The notes under the pieces were generated by a model. The model saw only the letters and a program-made list of their open reading frames with translations. It searched no databases and had not been told where the DNA came from. Positions 57,467 to 64,000 of a DNA stretch of 64,000 nt are shown here, in pieces (within the stretch, counting starts at the first letter, position 1; the number at the start of each line of letters is the position of its first letter). This stretch comes from Agromyces aureus (GTDB taxonomy: Bacteria > Actinomycetota > Actinomycetes > Actinomycetales > Microbacteriaceae). The translations under genes and the position numbers were made by a program. The stretch covers positions 744,001 to 808,000 of the forward strand of contig NZ_CP013979.1 in assembly GCF_001660485.1 (NCBI RefSeq), written 5' to 3'.

Positions 57467-58597
57467 GTGAAGAACACGAAGAAGGTGCTTCTCGCTACGA
57501 TGGCGGCGGCTTCCATGCTCGCTCTCGCGGCGTGCTCGGGCGGTTCGGGCGACAGCGGCAGCGGCGATGGCGGCGGCGATGGCGGCCTGATCGGCGTCGC
57601 GATGCCGACGAAGAGCTCGGAGCGTTGGATCCAGGACGGCGACGCCGTGAAGGAGCAGCTCGAGGAGCAGGGCTTCAAGGTCGACCTGCAGTACGCAGAG
57701 GACGACATCCCCACGCAGGTCTCGCAGATCGAGAACATGATCACCAAGGGTGCTGAGGCCCTGATCATCGCGTCGATCGACGGCACCACGCTGTCGCAGG
57801 TGCTCCAGGACGCCGCTGACGCGGACATCCCGGTCATCGCCTACGACCGCCTGATCCGCGACTCGGAGAACGTGGACTACTACGCGTCGTTCGACAACTT
57901 CGTCGTCGGTCAGCAGCAGGCGTGGTCGGTGCTGAACGGTCTCGGCCTGGTCGAGCTGGACGGCACCCCGATCGAGGGCGCACCCGCGGGTCCGTTCAAC
58001 ATCGAGCTGTTCGCCGGTTCGCCCGATGACAACAACGCCACGTTCTTCTGGAACGGTGCGATGGACGTCCTCCAGCCCCTGATCGATGACGGCACCCTCG
58101 TCGTGAAGTCGGGTCAGACCGACTTCGAGCAGGCTGCAACCCTCCGTTGGGATGGCGAGGTCGCGCAGGAGCGCATGGAGAACATCCTGACCTCGACGTA
58201 CTCCGACGGTTCCACGGTCAACGCGGTCCTCTCGCCGTACGACGGCCTCTCGCGCGGCATCATCTCGGCCCTGACCGACGCCGGCTACGCGGTCGGCGAG
58301 GGCTGGCCGGTCATCTCGGGCCAGGACGCCGAGCTCGACTCGGTCAAGGCGATCAACGCGGGCGAGCAGTACGCGACGATCTTCAAGGACACCCGCAAGC
58401 TCGCCGAGGTCGCCGTGAACATGGCCGCCGCGATCCTGAACGGCGAAGACGTCGAGGTCAACAACGAGACGGACTACGACAACGGCGTGAAGGTCGTTCC
58501 CTCGTACCTGCTCGAGTCGCAGATCGTCGTCAAGGACAACATCACCGAGGTCCTGGTCGACAGCGGCTACTGGACCGAAGAGGAAATCAACGGCTGA
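57467..58597 (+). CDS. chvE: Monosaccharide-binding lipoprotein (ChvE/MmsE family)
   Basis: The 376-residue protein has a lipobox LALAACSGG (Cys23), a Gly/Ser/Asp-rich linker and a two-lobe sugar-binding fold ([40 protein letters not shown]). It also has [22 protein letters not shown] and [16 protein letters not shown], all ChvE-type. GTG at 57467 has AAAGGAAA upstream. It delivers monosaccharides (arabinose, xylose, galactose in the family) to MmsAB. Codons are noticeably optimised, as expected for an abundant binding protein. Confidence 0.93.
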   Translation: MKNTKKVLLATMAAASMLALAACSGGSGDSGSGDGGGDGGLIGVAMPTKSSERWIQDGDAVKEQLEEQGFKVDLQYAEDDIPTQVSQIENMITKGAEALIIASIDGTTLSQVLQDAADADIPVIAYDRLIRDSENVDYYASFDNFVVGQQQAWSVLNGLGLVELDGTPIEGAPAGPFNIELFAGSPDDNNATFFWNGAMDVLQPLIDDGTLVVKSGQTDFEQAATLRWDGEVAQERMENILTSTYSDGSTVNAVLSPYDGLSRGIISALTDAGYAVGEGWPVISGQDAELDSVKAINAGEQYATIFKDTRKLAEVAVNMAAAILNGEDVEVNNETDYDNGVKVVPSYLLESQIVVKDNITEVLVDSGYWTEEEING

Positions 58598-58724
58598 TCG
58601 ACCCGACCGGGTTGACCCGCTGATGGGATGACGCGGCCGGAGCCTGGGGCGGGAGTAGTCTCGCCTCAGGTCCGGCCGCGGCATCCGCGTCCGACAGGGC
58701 ACCGGCGATGAAGCAGGAGCGAAT

Positions 58725-60254
58725 ATGACCACCAACATTCTCGAGATGCGCGGCATCACGAAGACCTTCCCCGGCGTGAAGGCATTGTCCAACGTGACCA
58801 TCGAGGTCGAGCGCGGCGAAGTCCACGCCATCTGCGGTGAGAACGGCGCGGGCAAGTCCACGCTGATGAAGGTGCTTTCAGGCGTCTACCCCTACGGCAC
58901 CTATGACGGCGACATCGTCTTCGAGAACGAGACGGTCGAGTTCAAGGACCTCACGGACAGCGAAGCCAAGGGCATCGTCATCATCCACCAGGAACTCGCG
59001 CTCAGCCCGTACCTGTCGATCGCCGAGAACATCTTCCTCAACAACGAGTTGAAGGGCCGCGGCGGCCTCATCGACTGGAACAAGACGAACTTCGAGGCGT
59101 CCAAGCTCCTCGCCCGCGTCGGCCTGCGCGAGAACCCGACGACCAAGATCATGGACATCGGCGTCGGCAAGCAACAGCTCGTCGAGATCGCGAAGGCGCT
59201 CTCGAAAGAGGTGAAGCTCCTCATCCTCGACGAGCCGACCGCGGCGCTGAACGACGAGGACTCCGACCACCTGCTCGACCTGATCCTGCACCTCAAGGGG
59301 CAGGGCATCACGTCGATCATCATCAGCCACAAGCTCAACGAGATCAAGAAGGTCGCCGACTCCGTCACGGTCATCCGCGACGGCAAGACGATCGAGACGA
59401 TCGCGAAGCAGGAGGTGACGGAGGACCGCATCATCAAGGACATGGTCGGCCGTGACCTCGAGCACCGCTACCCCGACCACACCCCCAACCTCGGCGACGA
59501 ACTGCTCCGCGTCGAGGACTGGACCGCGCACCACCCGCAGGACTCCAGCCGGGTCGTGGTCGACAACGTCAACCTCAACGTGCGCGCCGGCGAGATCGTC
59601 GGCATCGCCGGCCTCATGGGCGCCGGTCGCACCGAGTTCGCGATGAGCCTGTTCGGCCAGAGCTACGGCTCGCGCATCACGGGCAAGGTGTTCCTGCGAG
59701 GCAAGGAGATCAAGACCCGTACGGTCTCCGAGGCCATCGAGCAGGGCATCGCGTACGCGACCGAAGACCGCAAGACCTACGGACTGAACCTCATCGAGGA
59801 CATCAAGCGCAACATCTCGATGGCGTCGCTGAAGAAGCTCGAGAAGTTCGGCCTCGTGCACGACAACGAGGAGTACAAGGTCGCCACCGAGTTCAAGCAG
59901 TCGATGAACATCAAGGCGCCGAACGTGCTGGTGAAGACCGGCAAGCTCTCGGGCGGCAACCAGCAGAAGGTCGTGCTGTCGAAGTGGATCTACTCCGACC
60001 CCGACGTGCTCATCCTCGATGAGCCCACGCGAGGCATCGACGTCGGCGCCAAGTACGAGATCTACACGATCATCAACAAGCTCGCCGCACAGGGCAAGGG
60101 CATCATCGTCATCTCGTCCGAGCTGCCCGAACTGCTCGGCATCTGCGACCGCGTGTACGCCCTCTCCGAGGGGCGCATCACCGGCGAACTCCCCATCGCC
60201 GAGGCCACGCCCGAGTCGATGCTCAAGCTCATGACCATGGAAAAGCCGCGCTGA
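58725..60254 (+). CDS. mmsA: Multiple monosaccharide ABC transporter ATPase (double NBD)
   Basis: The 509-residue CUT2 ATPase has two domains. The first has Walker [10 protein letters not shown] (near residue 40), the signature-like [15 protein letters not shown] and [11 protein letters not shown]. The second has a degenerate Walker [10 protein letters not shown], signature [14 protein letters not shown] and [13 protein letters not shown]. The region [19 protein letters not shown] is typical of MmsA/GguA. It works with the ChvE protein upstream and the permease 32 bases downstream. Confidence 0.95.
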   Translation: MTTNILEMRGITKTFPGVKALSNVTIEVERGEVHAICGENGAGKSTLMKVLSGVYPYGTYDGDIVFENETVEFKDLTDSEAKGIVIIHQELALSPYLSIAENIFLNNELKGRGGLIDWNKTNFEASKLLARVGLRENPTTKIMDIGVGKQQLVEIAKALSKEVKLLILDEPTAALNDEDSDHLLDLILHLKGQGITSIIISHKLNEIKKVADSVTVIRDGKTIETIAKQEVTEDRIIKDMVGRDLEHRYPDHTPNLGDELLRVEDWTAHHPQDSSRVVVDNVNLNVRAGEIVGIAGLMGAGRTEFAMSLFGQSYGSRITGKVFLRGKEIKTRTVSEAIEQGIAYATEDRKTYGLNLIEDIKRNISMASLKKLEKFGLVHDNEEYKVATEFKQSMNIKAPNVLVKTGKLSGGNQQKVVLSKWIYSDPDVLILDEPTRGIDVGAKYEIYTIINKLAAQGKGIIVISSELPELLGICDRVYALSEGRITGELPIAEATPESMLKLMTMEKPR

Positions 60255-60286
60255 CGCCCGGGCGCGCGCGAATCACAGGAGACCCC

Positions 60287-61531
60287 ATGTCCAATCCCTC
60301 TCAGGTCCCGACCACCGAGTCGAACGCCGTCGGCGGCAACATCAACCCGCCGAGCAACAAGTTCACCGATCGGATCAGCCATGTGCTGTCCGACCTCGGC
60401 AAGAACGGCATCTTCATCGCGCTCATCGCGGTGGTCGTGCTGTTCGCGATCCTCACCGACGGCATCCTGCTCCGCCCGCAGAACATCTCCAACCTGGTGG
60501 TGCAGAACGGGTACATCCTCGTGCTCGCCATCGGCATGGTGATGGTCATCATCGCGGGCCACATCGACCTCTCGGTCGGTTCGGTCGCCGCCTTCGTCGG
60601 TGCCTGCTCCGGCGTGTTCGCCGTGCAGTGGGGCCTGCCGTGGTGGCTGTCGGTCATCCTCTCGCTCGGCATCGGCGCCCTCGTCGGCGTCTGGCAGGGC
60701 TTCTGGATCGCGTTCGTCGGCATCCCGGCGTTCATCGTGACGCTGGCCGGCATGCTCATCTTCCGCGGCCTCGCGCTCGTGGTGCTCGGCAACGCCAACA
60801 TCGGCTCGTTCCCGGCCGAGTACCGTGCGCTCGGCAACGGCTTCCTGACGGACCTCTTCGGCGAGTTCGAGATCGATCCGTTGACGCTCGGCGTCGGCGC
60901 CCTCGCGATCATCATCCTCATCGTGCAGCAGGTGCGCACCCGCCGCGGCCGCCAGAAGTACGGCCAGGACGTCGAGCCCATGCTGTGGTTCGCGGTCAAG
61001 CTCGTGCTCGTCTCGGCGGCGATCGGCTTCTTCGCCTACTCGCTCGCGTCGTACAAGGGCATCCCGATCACGCTGATCATCCTGGCCGTGCTGATCCTCG
61101 TGTACGGCATCGTGATGAACCGCACGGTCTTCGGTCGCCACATCTACGCGATCGGCGGCAACCGCCACGCGGCGGAGCTCTCGGGCATCAAGACGCGTCG
61201 CGTCGACTTCTGGCTGTTCGTCAACATGGGCACGCTCGCCGCGCTCGCCGGCCTCATCTTCACGGCCCGACTCAACCTGGCCGGCCCGAAGGCCGGTGAC
61301 GGCTTCGAGCTCGAGGCGATCTCGGCGGCCTTCATCGGTGGCGCTGCGGTGCAGGGCGGTGTCGGCACCATCGGCGGCGCGATCATCGGTGGTCTGATCA
61401 TCGGCGTGCTGAACAACGGTATGTCGATCATCGGCCTCGGCATCGAGTGGCAGCAGGTCGTCAAGGGCCTCGTGCTGCTGCTCGCGGTGGCCTTCGACGT
61501 CTACAACCGTCGTCGCAGCGGCGGCCGTTGA
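60287..61531 (+). CDS. mmsB: Multiple monosaccharide ABC transporter permease
   Basis: The 414-residue CUT2 permease has about ten helices with the family blocks GMVMVIIAGHIDLSVGSVAAFVGA, VGIPAFIVTLAGMLIFRGLALVVLG and GGNRHAAELSGI. It continues with FIGGAAVQGGVGTIGGAIIGGLIIGVLNNGMSIIGLGIEWQQVVKGLVLLLAVAFDVYN. The length and the extra central cytoplasmic loop (RTRRGRQKYGQDVEP) identify MmsB/GguB rather than RbsC. AGGAGA precedes the ATG. Confidence 0.95.
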   Translation: MSNPSQVPTTESNAVGGNINPPSNKFTDRISHVLSDLGKNGIFIALIAVVVLFAILTDGILLRPQNISNLVVQNGYILVLAIGMVMVIIAGHIDLSVGSVAAFVGACSGVFAVQWGLPWWLSVILSLGIGALVGVWQGFWIAFVGIPAFIVTLAGMLIFRGLALVVLGNANIGSFPAEYRALGNGFLTDLFGEFEIDPLTLGVGALAIIILIVQQVRTRRGRQKYGQDVEPMLWFAVKLVLVSAAIGFFAYSLASYKGIPITLIILAVLILVYGIVMNRTVFGRHIYAIGGNRHAAELSGIKTRRVDFWLFVNMGTLAALAGLIFTARLNLAGPKAGDGFELEAISAAFIGGAAVQGGVGTIGGAIIGGLIIGVLNNGMSIIGLGIEWQQVVKGLVLLLAVAFDVYNRRRSGGR

Positions 61532-61559
61532 GGTCGACGCGCACGGCGTGAACTGAACG

Positions 61560-61589
61560 GAGGGGCGGATGCTGCGGCATCCGCCCCTC
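61560..61589 (+). terminator. Terminator after mmsB
   Basis: AGGGGCGGATGC (61561-61572) and GCATCCGCCCCT (61577-61588) form a 12-base-pair stem with a TGCG loop, 29 bases past the stop; one further G-C pair extends it. Confidence 0.8.
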
Positions 61590-61696
61590 TGTCGTGTGCC
61601 GGGCGCTGTCGTGTGCCGGGCGCGCGTCGTCAGCGGGCGAGCGGATGCCTCGTGCCCGGTGGAGTGCGCCGGCGAGCTGACCCGGCCGCGGCGCCG

Positions 61697-62449
61697 TCAG
61701 CGCCGCGGGGCCGGGCGCGGCGCGGTGTCGCTGCGGCCGTAGAGGAACAGCAGGATCTCGACGGCCGTGCCCTGCAGCACGGGCCCGTTTCCGAAGCTCC
61801 AGCCGGCGTCGGTCGCCGCGAGCGCATGTCCGCGCGTCACGGCCTTGATCTCGGTGGGCGCCTCGAGTGCGCGGCGCAACGCCACGGCCCCTGAGGCGCG
61901 TTCGGGCACGGCGATCGGGGTGCCGAGCGTGGAACCGAGGTCGGTGGCGGCGATGACGGCCTCGGCGAGGGCGCTGATGCCGGTCTGCACGGTGTCGTCG
62001 CGGTCGCGGTCGCGCTCGTCGCCGCCGGTGCGCGCGCCGGAACCTTCCCGTGCGTCGCCCGGCGCACCGGCGGCGGCGGCGTCGCGCAGCTCGGTGAGAC
62101 GTGCGACGAGCGCGGTCGGCGACCCGTCGACGGATGCGGCGGCGCGGCGCGCGATCGAGAGTTCGGCGGCGGCCGCGCTGAAGCCCTGCTCGGCGAGCGA
62201 GCGCGCGCTGGTTCTCCAGCGTTCGCCTCGCGACGTCGAGAGGCGCCAGACGAGGTGCGCGACGAGGTCGTGCACGCTCCACGTCGGGCGGCGGCTCCGG
62301 GCCGCCCACGCCGCGTCGGGCAGCGGGGCGAGCACGGCCGTCAGCGCGGTGAGCACCTCGGCGAGCTCGGCGTTCCACGTGCTCGTCACGGCGGATTCGT
62401 CGCGTTTCGGCCGGTTCGAGAGCGGCAGGTAGCGCGAGAGGTCGGACAT
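61697..62449 (-). CDS. Maleylpyruvate isomerase / mycothiol-dependent DinB-fold protein
   Basis: The 250-residue protein has the DinB-like four-helix start (WNAELAEVLTALTAVLAPLPDAAWAARSRRPTWSVHDLVAHLVWRLSTSRGERW), as in the mycothiol-dependent maleylpyruvate-isomerase family (TIGR03083). Its C-terminal part includes GHALAATDAGWSFGNGPVLQGTAVEILLFLYGR, typical of the family's end (allows an estimate of full length). A low-complexity Asp/Arg segment lies between. TAGGCT on the minus strand (62461-62456) is 6 bases before the ATG, suggesting a leaderless transcript. Substrate unknown. Confidence 0.78.
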   Translation of the reverse strand: MSDLSRYLPLSNRPKRDESAVTSTWNAELAEVLTALTAVLAPLPDAAWAARSRRPTWSVHDLVAHLVWRLSTSRGERWRTSARSLAEQGFSAAAAELSIARRAAASVDGSPTALVARLTELRDAAAAGAPGDAREGSGARTGGDERDRDRDDTVQTGISALAEAVIAATDLGSTLGTPIAVPERASGAVALRRALEAPTEIKAVTRGHALAATDAGWSFGNGPVLQGTAVEILLFLYGRSDTAPRPAPRR

Positions 62450-62556
62450 GCCAGCAGCCTACGCGCGCGGGCGGCGCGCGGCATCCGCCCGTCGTCCGAT
62501 GCGTCGCCGCGCACTGCTCGGCCACGCGCCGCCGCCCGTGCGATCGTGCGGCTTCG

Positions 62557-62964
62557 CTACGCCTGCGACGCCTGCGACGCCTGTGCGCCCTGCGACCAGT
62601 CGGGCAGCTGCTGCAGGGTCCAGGTGTTGCCGTCGGGGTCCTTCAGCGTGATGAAGCGCCCCCAGGCCTGCTCGTCGACGCCCTCGCACTCGACGCCCTT
62701 GGCGCGAAGGTCGGCCAGCACGGCGTCGGCGTCGGCGATCACGACCTGGATGACGTCGAGCGAGCCGGGTGCCAACGTGGCGCCGAGCCCCTCGCCGATC
62801 GCGATCGAGCACGCCGAGCCCGGAGGGGTCAATTGCACGAAGCGCAGGTCGTCGCTGACCTGCTGGTCGTGGTCGGCGTTGAACCCGAGCTTCTCGACGT
62901 AGAACTCCTTGGCGCGGTCGACGTCGCTGACGGGCACGTGGATGAGTTCGATCTTCCAGTCCAT
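62557..62964 (-). CDS. VOC-family (glyoxalase/bleomycin-resistance) protein
   Basis: The 135-residue protein has two beta-alpha-beta-beta-beta modules: IELIHVPVSDVDRAKEFYVEKLGF with metal-site His9, and DVIQVVIADADAVLADLRAKGVECEG, ending FITLKDPDGNTWTLQQ. It is a likely metal-dependent dioxygenase, isomerase or binding protein. The C-terminus ends in QASQASQA, encoded by a 9-base GCCTGCGAC-type tandem repeat at about 62560-62580, which looks like recent expansion. Confidence 0.88.
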   Translation of the reverse strand: MDWKIELIHVPVSDVDRAKEFYVEKLGFNADHDQQVSDDLRFVQLTPPGSACSIAIGEGLGATLAPGSLDVIQVVIADADAVLADLRAKGVECEGVDEQAWGRFITLKDPDGNTWTLQQLPDWSQGAQASQASQA

Positions 62965-63123
62965 GGTGTGACTCCTCGGTAGGGATGCGGACGATCCGTT
63001 CCATCGAATCGCCTACCGCCAGTCTCGCCAAGCATGCGGTCACTTCCTGTCCGGATTGCTGCCACGGATCGGGTTCGACGAGACATCCGGATGCCGCGGG
63101 CGACCCGGTGGGAGGATGGACGC

Positions 63124-63699
63124 ATGCCACTGCACATCACCGGAGACCCGGCCGCCGACGAACTGCTGAGCGACGACGCGTTCGCGCTGCTCACGGGCAT
63201 GCTGCTCGACCAGCAGGTCACCATGGAGTCCGCGTTCGCGGGCCCGGTGAAGATCCGCGATCGCGTCGGCTCGATCGACCCCGCCGTGATCGCCGACGTC
63301 GCACCCGACGCGTTCGTCGAGGCGTTCAATCAGACGCCCGCCGTGCACCGGTTCCCCGGGGCCATGGCCGAACGCGTGCAGACCCTCGCGACGGCCGTGC
63401 GCGACGAGTGGGGTGGCGACGCGACGCAGATCTGGACGCGGGGCGAGCCCACCGGCGCCGAGGTGCTGAAGCGCCTGAAGGCGCTGCCCGGGTTCGGCGA
63501 CCAGAAGGCGCGCATCTTCCTCGCGCTGCTCGGCAAGCAGTGCGGGCTCGAGGCCTCCGGATGGCGCGAGGCCGCCGGCCCGTACGGCGAGGCCGACGCC
63601 TACCGCTCCGTCGCCGACATCGTCGACCCCGAGTCGCTCGCCAAGGTGCGCGCGACGAAGCAGGCCGCGAAGGCCGCTGCGAAGGCCGCCAAGGGCTGA
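63124..63699 (+). CDS. HhH-GPD-type base-excision DNA glycosylase-like protein
   Basis: The 191-residue protein has the helix-hairpin-helix (about 113-137; EVLKRLKALPGFGDQKARIFLALLGKQC) and an N-terminal stretch LLTGMLLDQQVTMESAFAGPVKI like the TIGR03252 HhH-GPD family. An Asp-rich segment (EADAYRSVADI) may carry the catalytic acidic residue. The C-terminus is a Lys/Ala tail (ATKQAAKAAAKAAKG), which may bind DNA. GGGAGGA lies upstream of the ATG at 63124. Confidence 0.85.
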   Translation: MPLHITGDPAADELLSDDAFALLTGMLLDQQVTMESAFAGPVKIRDRVGSIDPAVIADVAPDAFVEAFNQTPAVHRFPGAMAERVQTLATAVRDEWGGDATQIWTRGEPTGAEVLKRLKALPGFGDQKARIFLALLGKQCGLEASGWREAAGPYGEADAYRSVADIVDPESLAKVRATKQAAKAAAKAAKG

Positions 63700-63817
63700 G
63701 CGCGGCTCAGCGGCGTGGGGCATCGGGCCGGCACGGCTCGGCACCATACCTGCGAGGGATGCCGCAACCGCCCCCTGGAGGGATGTGCACGCCGCGCGTG
63801 CATGCCAGAGTGACGCC

Positions 63818-64000
63818 ATGGTCACCGCATCACGACCGGGTCCGCCCGTTCCACCCCCGCCGCCGTCTCCGTCGGAGGTCGCCGCCGCGCGACCCGGGGG
63901 TCGGGCACCCGGCCCCGAAGGATCGCCCTCGCGCGGCGGATCCGCCTCGGCGCTCGGCACGATCTCGGGCGTCGAGCCCGCGACGGTCATGTGGGTGCTC
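63818..64000 (+). CDS. Proline-rich N-terminus of a truncated gene
   Basis: From an ATG at 63818 (possible -10 CAGAGT six bases before it) the frame stays open to the window end. It gives a Pro/Gly/Arg-rich, probably disordered start (PGPPVPPPPPSPSEVAAA), then GTISGVEPATVMWVL. The final residues may enter a membrane helix. No family can be assigned from 61 residues. Confidence 0.5.
   Translation, partial: MVTASRPGPPVPPPPPSPSEVAAARPGGRAPGPEGSPSRGGSASALGTISGVEPATVMWVL

Noticed and set aside
1..64000. Insertion sequences, prophage genes, tRNA genes, toxin-antitoxin or restriction systems
   Set aside because: I saw no transposase or integrase motifs, no terminal inverted repeats with target duplications, no tRNA cloverleaf candidates and no defence-type gene pairs in the window.

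Overview
The window is high-GC (roughly 70%) DNA in which almost every gene uses GC-ending codons. The organism is probably an actinobacterium, and Microbacteriaceae (Agromyces-like) is my best inference. Supporting signs are several TANNNT-N6/7-start leaderless promoters, a DtxR/IdeR iron box, a mycothiol-type DinB-fold protein, two CUT1 sugar importers without their own ATPase, and many copies of a GGATGCCGCGGCATCC-type palindrome.

Layout. 1-3.3 kb: a truncated molybdopterin oxidoreductase, a stand-alone SIP-like domain behind an iron box, a RidA-like protein and a membrane-anchored amidase-fold protein. 3.3-5.6 kb: a MacB/FtsX-type ABC exporter. 5.8-20.5 kb: two paralogous cassettes on the minus strand. 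Each has a very large secreted ThuA + PQQ-type sugar dehydrogenase + PKD + carbohydrate-binding protein followed by a small secreted beta protein, and an OmpR-type two-component pair lies between them. 20.7-22.4 kb: a sugar-phosphate isomerase/epimerase and a TetR regulator whose apparent operators sit at both promoters. 22.5-24.7 kb: a DHA2 drug exporter and its MarR regulator. 24.9-28.3 kb: a SipW signal peptidase with three SipW-type (TasA/camelysin-like) secreted substrates and an LPATG surface protein. 28.3-29.5 kb: the L10 leader, rplJ and rplL.

29.8-36.5 kb: a minus-strand sugar operon (two permeases, binding protein, a LacI-DUF6807 fusion, a Gfo/Idh oxidoreductase) with AAAGCGCTTT-like operators. 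36.7-38.5 kb: MarR + MFS. 38.5-43.3 kb: LacI and a divergent CUT1 importer with GGAACCGGTTCC operators. 43.5-47 kb: an ABC exporter and a sugar/H+ symporter. 47-49.7 kb: cystathionine beta-synthase and gamma-synthase (reverse transsulfuration/methionine entry), preceded by a 14-codon leaderless upstream ORF rich in Cys codons. 49.9-54.9 kb: amino-acid permease, an atypical cyclase-family protein, aldo/keto reductase and MFS exporter. 55-61.5 kb: LacI, an AraD-like epimerase and a ChvE-MmsAB (CUT2) monosaccharide importer with four TGTGA-CGGTCACA-type operators. 61.7-64 kb: a DinB-fold protein, a VOC protein, an HhH-GPD glycosylase and a truncated gene.

The common theme is acquisition and oxidation of plant- or polysaccharide-derived sugars, each module having its own local repressor with visible operator sites. 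The most notable regulatory element is the Cys-codon upstream ORF ahead of cystathionine beta-synthase. The most notable protein systems are the duplicated ThuA/PQQ cassettes and the SipW surface-protein cluster.
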